Shown: positions 8,726 to 17,190 of the stretch, piece by piece | Position numbering within the stretch: the first letter of the stretch is position 1 | Layout of the letters: every line of letters begins with the position of its first letter | Source: Bacteroidales bacterium | Lineage (GTDB): Bacteria > Bacteroidota > Bacteroidia > Bacteroidales > UBA7960 | DNA length: 32,947 nucleotides | Assembly: GCA_003552075.1 (NCBI GenBank) | Contig: PUOJ01000193.1 | Location: forward strand, 1-32,947 | Reading direction: 5' to 3' | Notes under the pieces: generated by a model | Database searches by the model: none | Told to the model about the DNA's origin: nothing | What the model saw: only the letters and a program-made list of their open reading frames with translations | Made by a program: the position numbers and the translations under genes

Positions 8726-8768
8726 CCCGGAATTTTGACATTTCGACCTTTTGACATTCAGACATTCA
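8726..8768 (+). repeat. Octamer repeat array before the NuoF-like gene
   Basis: Begins CCCGGAATTTTGACATTTCGACC and continues TTTTGACATTCAGACATTC with an 8-base period. It overlaps the 14-codon upstream extension of the NuoF ORF, which argues against translation from base 8751. Confidence 0.7.
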
Positions 8769-8792
8769 ATAACACACCATAATCACCAAGCA

Positions 8793-10049
8793 ATGAGCAT
8801 TCAGGAAACCAGGATCGTTTTAAAAAATGCCGGAAAAATTAATCCATTAAGCATCGATGACTACATCAGGGCCGGTGGATATGCGGGCTTGCGCAAAGCC
8901 TTGCAGATGAATCCCGCCGATGTGATCGATGAGTTGATGGAGGCCGGGCTGCGTGGCCGGGGAGGGGCTGGCTTCTCCACGGGCATGAAACAGAAGTTCA
9001 CCAGTGAATCCTGTCAGCGCTGCCCGCAGCGCTATGTGGTGGTCAATGCCGATGAAGGCGAACCAGGCACCTTCAAAGACCGGATCATCATGGAACAGGA
9101 TCCGCATCTATACCTTGAAGGCACCATCATAGCCGCCTGGGCGATACAGGCCACCCAGGCTTACATATACATACGCGGCGAATATCACGAGTCCATTGAC
9201 AAGACGCAAAAAGCCATTGAGGATGCCTATGCGGCCGGGTTCCTGGGGAAGAACATCCTCGGCTCGGGCTTTGACCTTGACGTAGAGATCCGGCTTGGGG
9301 CCGGCTCTTACCTTTGCGGCGAGGAGCTCACCATGCTGGAATCGCTCGAAGGGAAACGCGGCAACCCGCGCATCAAGCCTCCATTCCCGGCCGAAAAGGG
9401 GGTCTTTGGCATGCCCACACTGGTCAACAACGTGGAGACCCTCGCCAATGCACCCCTGATCATTGCCAATGGCCGGGAATGGTACCGGCAGTTCGGCACT
9501 GAACGCTCTCCGGGCACCAAGATCTTCACCATCAGCGGCCAGGTCAATAAGCCTGGCCATTATGAAGTACCGCTGGGGGTGCCACTGCAAGACCTCATAG
9601 ACCTCGCTGGTGGCATGCGAAATGGCAAAAAGTTCAAGGCGGCCTTGCTGGGAGGCGCAGCAGGCACCTTCGTGGATGCCTCCATGCTCGGGGAAAAAAT
9701 GACCTATGACAACCTCCGGGAAAAAGGGGCTACGCTTGGTTCTGGCGCCATCATCGTGATGGCCGAAGGCGACCCGGTGTATGACATCCTGCACAACTGC
9801 CTGCGCTTTTTCAGGCACGAGTCGTGCGGAAAATGCGTGCCATGCCGTGTGGGCACCACCCAACTGGTTAAACAAGCCGATCAGCTAAAATCCGCCAATG
9901 GCGACAGGAAAAAGATCCTGGAGCAGATGGTGCTGGAATCACAGATCATGGCAGGCACCTCCCTCTGCCCGCTAGGCCAGTCCCCCATCCTGCCGCTCGA
10001 ATCGGCTGCAAAGTATTTCAGCAAGGAACTATGCACCACACATCATTAA
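8793..10049 (+). CDS. nuoF: NuoF/FdsB-like NADH- and FMN-binding subunit
   Basis: Flavoprotein subunit that exchanges electrons with NAD(H). Visible motifs are the FMN/NADH loops RGRGGAGFSTGMK and VVNADEGEPGTFKDR, the GSYLCGEE segment, the SLBB domain (about residues 235-320), and C345, C348, C351 and C392 for the [4Fe-4S] cluster (HESCGKCVPCRVGT ... TSLCPLG). I chose the ATG at 8793 because the 14 codons before it lie in an octamer repeat and look non-coding; the protein is then 418 residues. It lies 162 bases after the NuoE-like gene and 265 before the formate dehydrogenase alpha gene. It lacks the N-terminal thioredoxin-like extension and C-terminal ferredoxin domain found in some HydB/FdsB proteins. 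Confidence 0.92.
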   Translation: MSIQETRIVLKNAGKINPLSIDDYIRAGGYAGLRKALQMNPADVIDELMEAGLRGRGGAGFSTGMKQKFTSESCQRCPQRYVVVNADEGEPGTFKDRIIMEQDPHLYLEGTIIAAWAIQATQAYIYIRGEYHESIDKTQKAIEDAYAAGFLGKNILGSGFDLDVEIRLGAGSYLCGEELTMLESLEGKRGNPRIKPPFPAEKGVFGMPTLVNNVETLANAPLIIANGREWYRQFGTERSPGTKIFTISGQVNKPGHYEVPLGVPLQDLIDLAGGMRNGKKFKAALLGGAAGTFVDASMLGEKMTYDNLREKGATLGSGAIIVMAEGDPVYDILHNCLRFFRHESCGKCVPCRVGTTQLVKQADQLKSANGDRKKILEQMVLESQIMAGTSLCPLGQSPILPLESAAKYFSKELCTTHH

Positions 10050-10083
10050 TGAATCTGTTGATTACATATAATATTTCGATCAG

Positions 10084-10117
10084 ATGAACCGGGTACTTGC
10101 GAGCTCGGCGAAGCCAA
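10084..10117 (+). repeat. Interspersed hairpin repeat, copy 1
   Basis: A 34-base element starting ATGAACCGGGTACTTGCG and ending CTCGGCGAAGCCAA. It matches the reverse complement of 22410-22444 at about 32 of 35 positions. The stem CCGGGT/GCTCGG pairs with two wobble pairs. It lies in the 265-base gap between the NuoF-like gene and fdhF. Confidence 0.75.
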
Positions 10118-10183
10118 TGGCCCATGACTGGATTTTTGACACACTGGAGGATGATTATTGTCGAGGGGACTTTTGGACTAAAT

Positions 10184-10262
10184 AGGCTTTTGGCTATTGG
10201 CTATTGGCAAGAAAGCCAAAAGCCAAAAGCTAAAAGCCAAGAGCCAATAGCAAACAGCATTT
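10184..10262. repeat. Heptamer inverted array (TTTGGCTAT / AAAGCCA)
   Basis: The left half carries GGCTTTTGGCT and TATTGGC units; the right half carries about six AAAGCCA-type heptamers and ends GAGCCAATAGC. The two halves are complementary (GGCTTTTGGCT against AGCCAAAAGCC), so a transcript could form a long hairpin between the NuoF-like and fdhF genes. No clear T-run follows. Confidence 0.75.
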
Positions 10263-10314
10263 AGCCCGAAAACACAAACACCAGATAAACAATCAGTTGG
10301 AAAAATATAAACAC

Positions 10315-13041
10315 ATGAACAAACAGGTCACGATTACCATCGACAACCAAAAAATAACCGCCCCCGAGGGCGCCAACCTGCTGCAGGTTGCCAAAGACAA
10401 CCAGGTGGCCATCCCCCACCTTTGTTATCACAAAAAGCTTACGCCCACCGGCGCTTGCAGGCTTTGCATCGTCAAGATTGAAGGGCAGCGGGGCATGGTG
10501 GCTTCCTGCGCAGTGCTGGTCAGTGAAGGCATGCAGGTGACTGCTTTTGATGACGAACTGGAAGAAGCCCGCAAATATCTGCTGGATTACCTCTTGTCAG
10601 AGCATAATGAGGCTTTCGACGGCAGCTATTCGGACGAATTCAGGGAGCTGGTGCACGCTTATGGCCTCGACAAAGCCGAAAACAGGCGCTTTCCTTCGAT
10701 CTGGAAGGAGCTGGGCTATCCCAAAGACGAGACGTCGCCGGTGCTCAGCTACGATGCCGCGAAGTGCATCAAATGTTTCCGTTGCATCAAGGCCTGCGAT
10801 GAGGTACAGGGCAAAAACGTGCTCTCCTTTACCAACAGGGGCATCATCTCTTACATCATTGGGGGCTTTGACAAGTGGGGCGAAAGCGAATGCGACGGCT
10901 GCGGGGAATGTATACAGCTTTGCCCTACCGGTGCCATCGTAGAAAAACCGCATCGTGGTGAGATCCATATGGACAACGGCATCCGCAAGGTGCGTACCAC
11001 CTGTCCCTATTGCGGCGTGGGATGCCAGCTGGAGCTGCTGGTACAGGACGGCAAGGTGGTGCGCAGCAATGGCGTGGAGGGTGTCAGTCCGAATGACGGC
11101 CGTCTCTGCGTAAAAGGCCGCTTTGGCTACGACTACGTGAACCACCCGGACCGCCTCACCAAGCCGTTGATCAAAAAAGACGGCAAGTTTGAGGAGGCTT
11201 CCTGGGACGAAGCCCTCGACCTGGTAGCAAACAAGTTCAGTGAGATCAAACAGAAATACGGACGCAAGGCCCTGGCAGGCTATGCATCGGCCAAAACCAC
11301 CAATGAGGACAATTACCTGTTTATGAAGCTGGTCCGCACCGTGTTTGGCAACAACAATGTGGACTATTGCACACGCCTGTGCCATGCCTCCACGGTGACG
11401 GCCATGTTGCGTTCGCTCGGCGACGGTGCCGGAAGCAACTCCATCGAAGACTATGAAACCAGCGACTGTATGCTGGTTACCGGTAACAACATGATCGAAA
11501 CCCACCCGGTGACCGCGACGTTTGTAAAATACGCAGCACAGCGCCGTGACGCCAAGATCATCATCATCGACCCAAAATGGACGCCCCTGGTCAAGGATGC
11601 CCACATCTGGCTGCAGCCCAGGCTGGGAACCGACGTAGCCTTGCTTAACGGGATGATCCGGGTGATCGTGGAAGAAGACCTGATCGACCGGGACTTCATC
11701 GAAAAACGCGTGGAGGATGGCATGGAAGCTTACGAAGCGCTGAAGGCCCTGGTGGGAAAGTACACCCCGGAATACGTGGAGGAGGTTACCGGCGTTCCGG
11801 CAGACCTGATGCAGGAGGCGGCACGCATTTATGCAAAGGCTGAACGTCCGCTGATCGCCACAGGAATGGGTTACAGCCAGCAGGTCACCGGCACGCACAA
11901 TGTGTTTTGCCTGATCAACATGATGCTGATCACCGGCCAGATCGGACGCGAAGGCGCCGGCCTCAACCCGCCACGCGGACAAAACAACGTGCAGGGCGTT
12001 TCCGACGTAGGCGCGTCCCCCTTCACCTATCCCGGCTATATCTCCGTGGAAGATGAAGAAAACCGCCGCAAGGTCGCCAAGGTCTGGGGTGTTGCCCCCG
12101 AAGAGCTGGATGGCGAAAAAGGGCTATCCACGGTAGAGATCATGCAGGCCGCCTATGACGGCGACATCAAGGGGATGTACATCATGGGGGAAAACCCGAT
12201 GCTCACCGACCCCAACCTGAACCATACGGAGGAATCGATCCGGAAGCTGGAGTTCCTGGTGGTGCAGGACATCTTCCACACCGAAACCACGCCTTACGCG
12301 GATGTGATCCTGCCGGCCACCGCCTTTGCCGAGTCGGAAGGAACCTATGTCAACAGCGACCGGCGTGTGTTGCGTGTGAGGAAGGCTGTTGGCCCGCCGG
12401 GAGAGGCCCGGCAGGACTGGGAGATCGTGGCAGAGATTGCGCGACGCATGGGCAAGCCCCTTGGAAACTACCAGCACGAAAGCGACATCTGGGATGAGAT
12501 CGCCAGAACGGCACCGATTTTTGCAGGCATCTCCTATGACCGCCTCGAGCATCACGGCATCCAGTGGCCCTGCCCCGACAAGGATCACCCCGGGACGGCC
12601 ACGCTCTTTGAAGAACGCTTCAACACGCCCAACGGCCTGGGTAAACTGCACCCGGTAGATTATGCCGAACAAAGCGAAAGAGCCACCGATGCCTATCCCC
12701 TGATCCTAAATACCGGCCGCATCCTCTACCAGTATCACTCTTCCACCATGTCGAGACGCAACAAGGCCCTCACGGATTTTGCCAACGAGGCTTACGTACT
12801 CATGCATCCGGGAGATGCCGAAAATCAGGGCATCATAAACGGGCAAAAGGTAAAAATCATCTCACGAAGGGGAGAAATAGAGGACATTGTAGTGAAAGTC
12901 AGTGAAGAAGTACTTCCCGGAGAACTTTTTATGCCCTTCCATTATTCGGAAGCGCCCGTAAACAAGCTCACCCGCGATGAGCTGGACCCCTATTCAAAAA
13001 TTGCTCCTTTTAAGCTTTCGGCCGTGAAGATAGAAGCCTGA
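10315..13041 (+). CDS. fdhF: Formate dehydrogenase alpha subunit (molybdopterin, NuoG-type N-terminus, Cys form)
   Basis: Catalytic subunit for formate oxidation to CO2 (or the reverse), cytoplasmic since no Tat signal is seen. Numbered from the ATG at 10315, preferred over the TTG at 10297. It starts with a [2Fe-2S] domain (C37, C48, C51, C65). Two [4Fe-4S] ferredoxin motifs follow (C151/154/157/161 and C193/196/199/203), then the molybdopterin-domain [4Fe-4S] site (C230, C233, C237, C265), the molybdopterin domains and the C-terminal molydop_binding domain. The metal-ligand residue is C356 in TRLCHAS, encoded by TGC, so it is not selenocysteine. The NuoG-type His-Cys3 site between the first two domains is not preserved: H97 is followed by NEAFDGSYSDEF without cysteines. 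With the two preceding genes it makes an FdsGBA-like NAD-linked enzyme; no FdsC/FdsD maturation gene is present. Confidence 0.92.
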   Translation: MNKQVTITIDNQKITAPEGANLLQVAKDNQVAIPHLCYHKKLTPTGACRLCIVKIEGQRGMVASCAVLVSEGMQVTAFDDELEEARKYLLDYLLSEHNEAFDGSYSDEFRELVHAYGLDKAENRRFPSIWKELGYPKDETSPVLSYDAAKCIKCFRCIKACDEVQGKNVLSFTNRGIISYIIGGFDKWGESECDGCGECIQLCPTGAIVEKPHRGEIHMDNGIRKVRTTCPYCGVGCQLELLVQDGKVVRSNGVEGVSPNDGRLCVKGRFGYDYVNHPDRLTKPLIKKDGKFEEASWDEALDLVANKFSEIKQKYGRKALAGYASAKTTNEDNYLFMKLVRTVFGNNNVDYCTRLCHASTVTAMLRSLGDGAGSNSIEDYETSDCMLVTGNNMIETHPVTATFVKYAAQRRDAKIIIIDPKWTPLVKDAHIWLQPRLGTDVALLNGMIRVIVEEDLIDRDFIEKRVEDGMEAYEALKALVGKYTPEYVEEVTGVPADLMQEAARIYAKAERPLIATGMGYSQQVTGTHNVFCLINMMLITGQIGREGAGLNPPRGQNNVQGVSDVGASPFTYPGYISVEDEENRRKVAKVWGVAPEELDGEKGLSTVEIMQAAYDGDIKGMYIMGENPMLTDPNLNHTEESIRKLEFLVVQDIFHTETTPYADVILPATAFAESEGTYVNSDRRVLRVRKAVGPPGEARQDWEIVAEIARRMGKPLGNYQHESDIWDEIARTAPIFAGISYDRLEHHGIQWPCPDKDHPGTATLFEERFNTPNGLGKLHPVDYAEQSERATDAYPLILNTGRILYQYHSSTMSRRNKALTDFANEAYVLMHPGDAENQGIINGQKVKIISRRGEIEDIVVKVSEEVLPGELFMPFHYSEAPVNKLTRDELDPYSKIAPFKLSAVKIEA

Positions 13042-13069
13042 AGGCGGTGATCAACATCCAACAAATTGC

Positions 13070-13077
13070 TATTTTTG
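13070..13077 (+). promoter_or_regulatory. Candidate -7 box for nadABC
   Basis: TATTTTTG matches TAnnTTTG exactly and lies 58 bases before the nadA ATG, in the 93-base gap after fdhF. The -33 region has no clear TTG at the usual spacing. It suggests nadA can be transcribed independently of the formate dehydrogenase genes. Confidence 0.5.
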
Positions 13078-13134
13078 CAGGCGAAGGAACTTTTGCCGAC
13101 CTTTGCCTTATCGGATTTTGATTGAAGTTGATTT

Positions 13135-14043
13135 ATGACAGAAATGAACTATGCCAGCCAAATCAAGGCGGCCAAAGAAAAACTGGGGGCCGTCATCCTG
13201 GCGCATTACTACCAGCTGCCTGAAATTCAGGACATCGCAGACCACGTGGGCGACTCCTTTGCGTTGAGCCGACTGGCGGCCACCCTTGACAATGAGGTGA
13301 TCGTCTTTTGTGGCGTTGATTTTATGGCGGAAAGCGCAAAACTTCTTAGTCCGGATAAAACCGTGTTGCTGCCGGTAAAAGATGCCGGTTGCCCGATGGC
13401 CGACATGGCAGGGGCAGCGGATGTAAAAAAGATGCAGGAACTGCACCCGGATGCAGCGGTAGTCTCCTATGTGAACTCTACCACAGAAGTAAAAGCACAC
13501 AGCCACATATGCTGCACCTCTTCCAACGCGCTCAAGGTCATCCGCTCCCTTCCACACCAAAAGATCATCTTTTTGCCTGACAAAAACCTGGGTGCTTATG
13601 CGGCAACACAGGTTCCCGAGAAGGAGTTCATCCTGTTTGACGGCTATTGTCCGCCACACAACGAAACCACCGCAGCGGACGTGGCCCGTCTCCGCAAGGC
13701 ACATCCTGTGGCCCGGCTGCTATTGCACCCGGAGTGTCCGGGTGAAGTGCGCCAGGAGGCTGACTTCATTGGCAGCACGGCACAGATCATTGCGCACGCT
13801 GACGAATCATCGCATAAGGAATTCATCATTGGTACCGAGGAGGGGATCCTTCACCCGTTGCAACAACGCAACCCGGATAAAACATTTCACCTGTTGAGCC
13901 GCGAACTGACCTGCCGCGACATGAAAAAAACAACGGCGAGGGAGCTGCTGGACAGCCTGGAAAACATGCAAAACGAAATCCACGTAGATGAAAACCTGGC
14001 CAGGATGGCCCGGAGTCCAATGGAAAGGATGCTCGCCGTGTAA
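13135..14043 (+). CDS. nadA: Quinolinate synthase NadA
   Basis: Condenses iminoaspartate with dihydroxyacetone phosphate to quinolinate in de novo NAD synthesis; oxygen-sensitive [4Fe-4S] enzyme. The three cluster cysteines are visible as C86 (DAGCPMADM), C172 (FDGYCPPHNE) and C260 (LTCRDMKKT). The early motif AHYYQLPEIQDIADHVGDSF and NSTTEVKAHSHICCTSSNA are family hallmarks. The length of 302 is normal. It is first of the nadA-nadB-nadC series and the iminoaspartate comes from the NadB encoded next. The start at 13135 is the first ATG; a second in-frame ATG lies three codons on. Confidence 0.96.
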   Translation: MTEMNYASQIKAAKEKLGAVILAHYYQLPEIQDIADHVGDSFALSRLAATLDNEVIVFCGVDFMAESAKLLSPDKTVLLPVKDAGCPMADMAGAADVKKMQELHPDAAVVSYVNSTTEVKAHSHICCTSSNALKVIRSLPHQKIIFLPDKNLGAYAATQVPEKEFILFDGYCPPHNETTAADVARLRKAHPVARLLLHPECPGEVRQEADFIGSTAQIIAHADESSHKEFIIGTEEGILHPLQQRNPDKTFHLLSRELTCRDMKKTTARELLDSLENMQNEIHVDENLARMARSPMERMLAV

Positions 14044-14241
14044 ACATGCTATAAATACGCGGAGTAAAAAATTCGCAGGAATCGGACCATTTACCAGGAA
14101 AGGAGGTGGCTTTTGCCCCGATTTTTGCTTGGCATCGCAAATTTTTTTCTGCCGCACAGGCTTGCGGGCAAAGCCCCGCCAGCAAATCACCACGCCCAAA
14201 TTAATCGGGTTTTCAAGTTAAAAAAAATAACAGCCCCCCCG

Positions 14242-15774
14242 ATGCGACGGTACCTGTATGATCATTCTACGCAAGAAAGCGAGCCACGGCACCATGATGT
14301 GATCATTGCGGGGGCCGGACTTGCAGGGTTGTATGCATCACTGCTCCTGGACGAAAGGCTTTCCGTGGCACTGCTGGTCAAGGATCGCCTGATGCAATGC
14401 AACTCTTCCCTGGCACAGGGGGGCGTCGCAGCCGTCACACGCAGTTCAGACCACACCCAAAAGCACCTGGATGACACGTTGAAGGCAGCCAAAGGCCTTG
14501 CCAATGAAGCGCATGTGCGCCTGATGGTGGAACAGGGTCCCGGCGAAATCCGCCAACTGGCCGACCTTGGCGTGCCTTTCGATATCGATCACAGGGGCGA
14601 TTATTATACCACCAGGGAAGGTGGTCACACGGAGAAACGCGTGCTTCATTGCGGGGGCGATGCCACCGGGGAGCACATCATGCAAGCACTGATCCGCAAG
14701 GTAAGGGAAAAGGCCAATGTGCAGCTCATGGAAAACTGCTTCCTGCTGGATGTGCTGACCACACACAATGGAGAGGCTTGCGGGGTGGCGGTAACCGGCA
14801 AAGAGACCACACAGCTGCTGGCGCCCCATGTAATCATTGCCACCGGCGGCATCGGACAGGCATATCAAAACACCACCAACCAGCCGGGCATCACCGGGGA
14901 CGGTATCGCTGCAGCGCTGCGTGCCGGAGCCCTGGCAAAACACATGGAGTTTGTACAGTTCCACCCCACAGCATTCTTTGACACCAGTGAGGGAAAAACA
15001 GCCTTTCTGATATCCGAGGCAGTACGTGGCGAAGGAGGCCTGTTGCGCAACCACAAAGGCGAAGCTTTCATGGAAAAATACCATCCCATGAAAGACCTGG
15101 CCCCGCGCGATGTGGTATCCAGGGCCATTGCCACGGAGATGCACCAGGCCGGAAAGCCCATGGTGTTTCTTGACATCACCCACCACAGCAGGGACTTTCT
15201 TTCCAGGCGCTTTCCCACCATTTTCAACAACTGCCGCGCAAAGGGCTTGGACATGTCGCGCGAAGCTTTGCCCGTGGCACCCTCGCAGCACTATATCATG
15301 GGCGGTATCCACACCGACAGCAAGGGCAGAACCAATATCCCCGGATTATATGTGGCCGGTGAAGCGGCCTGCACGGAGGTGCACGGCGCCAACAGGCTGG
15401 CCAGCAATTCCCTCCTGGAATGCCTGGTCTTCAGCCGCCGCTGTGCCACACACATCAACCACAGCAAGCCCCCCATCAACAAGCTGCAATTTCCACAAAC
15501 GCTGTCTTCCGGACCAGCTTTTGACGGCGACACCGGAACGCTCCGCCAGGAGATCAAAAGCCTGATGCAAATACACGGCGGGATTGTGCGGCACGGCGAG
15601 GGAATGAAATATGCCATCAGCAAAATACAGGAAAAAATCGCACCCCTCGAACAGGCAAACATGCGCACCATAGCGGAAGCTGAAACATACAACATCGGGC
15701 TGATCGCCCTGGAAGTTTTGCAGGCAGCCCTCAAACGCAAGAGGAGTGTGGGAGCGCATTTTCGCACGGACTAG
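14242..15774 (+). CDS. nadB: L-aspartate oxidase NadB
   Basis: FAD enzyme that oxidises L-aspartate to iminoaspartate for NadA. The FAD-binding dinucleotide fold is at the N-terminus (DVIIAGAGLAGLYASLLL). The SSLAQGGVAA motif, EFVQFHPTAFF, the HTDSKGRTNIPGLYVAGEAACTEVHGANRLASNSLLE stretch and the helical C-terminal domain of the fumarate reductase/succinate dehydrogenase flavoprotein family are present. The ORF track begins at 14113, but its first 43 residues are unlike the family and the ATG at 14242 gives a normal 510 residues. The start is 198 bases after nadA, a spacer in which I see no gene. Confidence 0.94.
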   Translation: MRRYLYDHSTQESEPRHHDVIIAGAGLAGLYASLLLDERLSVALLVKDRLMQCNSSLAQGGVAAVTRSSDHTQKHLDDTLKAAKGLANEAHVRLMVEQGPGEIRQLADLGVPFDIDHRGDYYTTREGGHTEKRVLHCGGDATGEHIMQALIRKVREKANVQLMENCFLLDVLTTHNGEACGVAVTGKETTQLLAPHVIIATGGIGQAYQNTTNQPGITGDGIAAALRAGALAKHMEFVQFHPTAFFDTSEGKTAFLISEAVRGEGGLLRNHKGEAFMEKYHPMKDLAPRDVVSRAIATEMHQAGKPMVFLDITHHSRDFLSRRFPTIFNNCRAKGLDMSREALPVAPSQHYIMGGIHTDSKGRTNIPGLYVAGEAACTEVHGANRLASNSLLECLVFSRRCATHINHSKPPINKLQFPQTLSSGPAFDGDTGTLRQEIKSLMQIHGGIVRHGEGMKYAISKIQEKIAPLEQANMRTIAEAETYNIGLIALEVLQAALKRKRSVGAHFRTD

Positions 15775-15778
15775 CACA

Positions 15779-15821
15779 AGTTTTGTCCTTTCGTCATTTT
15801 GTCTTTTTGTCTTTTTGTCAT
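15779..15821 (+). repeat. Octamer repeat array between nadB and nadC
   Basis: Five GTCNTTTT-type octamers begin just after the nadB stop and end 18 bases before nadC. The pyrimidine-rich strand is on top. Confidence 0.8.
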
Positions 15822-15839
15822 TATTAAAACACCCTTACC

Positions 15840-16691
15840 ATGACCACACATTCCATCCACACCGATCAGATCATCAGGCTGGCCCTGGCAGAGGATATTG
15901 GCACGGGCGACGTGACCACGTCCAGTGTTGTGCCGGGCGGCAAGACCATCGAAGGACAGCTGAAAGCAAAGGAGGGTGGCATTGTTTGCGGCCTTCAGGT
16001 GGCTGCAAGGGTTTTTGCCATGCTGGATGATGGCATTCGCTTCGAGGCCCATTGCAATGATGGCGACAAGGTAGAACCCGGCCAGCTGCTTGCCGTCATC
16101 AGTGGTCTGGCGCAGGGCATCCTTACGGGCGAACGGGTGGCATTAAACTTCCTGCAGCGGCTCTCAGGCATCGCCACCAAGGCAAACAGCTACGCGGCCA
16201 GGGTGCATGGCACCGGCGCGGTGGTGACCGACACACGTAAGACCACACCAGGCATGCGTTACCTGGAAAAATATGCTGTAAAGACAGGTGGTGCCAGTAA
16301 CCACAGGATGAGCCTGGCAGATGGCATCCTGATCAAGGACAACCACATCCGGGCTGCCGGAAGCATTGCCGAGGCCGTAAAGCTGGCCAGGAAGCACGCA
16401 CCACGCATGCTGAAAGTGGAAGTGGAGACCGAGACCCTCGACGACGTCAGGGAAGCATTGGCCGCAGGTGCGGACATCATCATGCTGGACAACATGGACA
16501 TCGCCACCATGACGGAGGCCGTCCGCACGATCGGCGGAAAGGCACTGGTGGAGGCTTCAGGCAACATGGATCAGCGGGACATCAGGGAAGTGGCCCTTAC
16601 CGGGGTTGACATGATCTCGGTCGGCGCCCTCTCACACAGCGTGCAGGCACTGGATATCAGCCTGAAGTTTATGGAACATCCTTCACTGTAA
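15840..16691 (+). CDS. nadC: Nicotinate-nucleotide pyrophosphorylase NadC
   Basis: Quinolinate phosphoribosyltransferase, which converts quinolinate and PRPP to nicotinate mononucleotide, the third step of the pathway built by the two preceding genes. Recognised from [12 protein letters not shown] near the N-terminus, [60 protein letters not shown] and LDNM, and the C-terminal VEASGN and [13 protein letters not shown]. These supply the phosphate- and quinolinate-binding Arg, His and Lys residues. The length of 283 is normal. The last nine bases overlap the 3' end of the convergent phhB-like gene. Confidence 0.96.
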   Translation: MTTHSIHTDQIIRLALAEDIGTGDVTTSSVVPGGKTIEGQLKAKEGGIVCGLQVAARVFAMLDDGIRFEAHCNDGDKVEPGQLLAVISGLAQGILTGERVALNFLQRLSGIATKANSYAARVHGTGAVVTDTRKTTPGMRYLEKYAVKTGGASNHRMSLADGILIKDNHIRAAGSIAEAVKLARKHAPRMLKVEVETETLDDVREALAAGADIIMLDNMDIATMTEAVRTIGGKALVEASGNMDQRDIREVALTGVDMISVGALSHSVQALDISLKFMEHPSL

Positions 16692-16913
16692 CCGATCGAT
16701 GGCATCAGCAAGCTGGCGGTCCTTGTCGGTGACCACATCACCCGCATCGTGGGTCGACAGACGGATCTCTACCCGGTTATATACATTGCTCCACCAGGGA
16801 TGATGCCCGTGCTGTTCAGCCAGCAAGGCCACCCGGGTCATAAAGGCAAATGCTGCTGAAAAGTCTGCAAATTCAAACTGCCTGATCAGCTGGTTGTTTT
16901 CTTCTTTCCACAT
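16683..16913 (-). CDS. 4a-hydroxytetrahydrobiopterin dehydratase (pterin-4a-carbinolamine dehydratase)
   Basis: Small enzyme that dehydrates 4a-hydroxytetrahydropterins, regenerating the cofactor of aromatic amino acid hydroxylases; in some bacteria the family acts on other pterins. The active-site motif [18 protein letters not shown] matches the family pattern of E-x3-HHP-x-W, and the length of 76 is slightly short for the family but complete. No aromatic amino acid hydroxylase is in the window, so the substrate is uncertain. It is convergent with nadC and the two overlap by nine bases at their 3' ends. The 277 bases upstream to meaB hold no other gene. Confidence 0.9.
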   Translation of the reverse strand: MWKEENNQLIRQFEFADFSAAFAFMTRVALLAEQHGHHPWWSNVYNRVEIRLSTHDAGDVVTDKDRQLADAIDRLQ

Positions 16914-17157
16914 GATAAGCTCCTTTTATGCTTTTTGCCGATGAAGCGAGCCATGCCAGTCAAAATTGATACACGCGATCATGATGATTGCATGGCGGGC
17001 TCCACCTGGCCGAAATACAATGATGATTCATACAAAAAACAAACAGGCATCATTAAATGTTTAGGATCCAGGCGTGCCTTTAGCCAGGCCGCTGGATGCT
17101 GTTCGCGTGCCGCCAGCATAGGCTTGCCTTCACAGCTGTTAAACGCATTTGTTTTTG

Positions 17158-17165
17158 TACCTTTG
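17158..17165 (+). promoter_or_regulatory. -7 box that sets the meaB start
   Basis: TACCTTTG matches TAnnTTTG exactly. The box would start transcription near 17172, so the ATGs at 17149-17167 would lie upstream of or at the transcript start. This favours the ATG at 17191. The -33 region shows CTG and not TTG. Confidence 0.6.
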
Positions 17166-17190
17166 TATGCACCGCAAAGGGTTTGCTGAT

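Noticed and set aside
10184-10262. CRISPR array
   Set aside because: Units are 7 bases without spacers; it is a tandem/inverted microsatellite-like array.
11371-11391. Selenocysteine in the formate dehydrogenase
   Set aside because: The active-site codon is TGC (Cys) with no in-frame TGA, so no SECIS element is needed.
10597-11982. 461-residue minus-strand ORF opposite fdhF
   Set aside because: Fully antisense to conserved molybdopterin domains; its length reflects high GC at third codon positions.
14113-14241. 43-residue N-terminal extension of NadB
   Set aside because: Unlike NadB N-termini; the ATG at 14242 gives the expected start just before the FAD motif.
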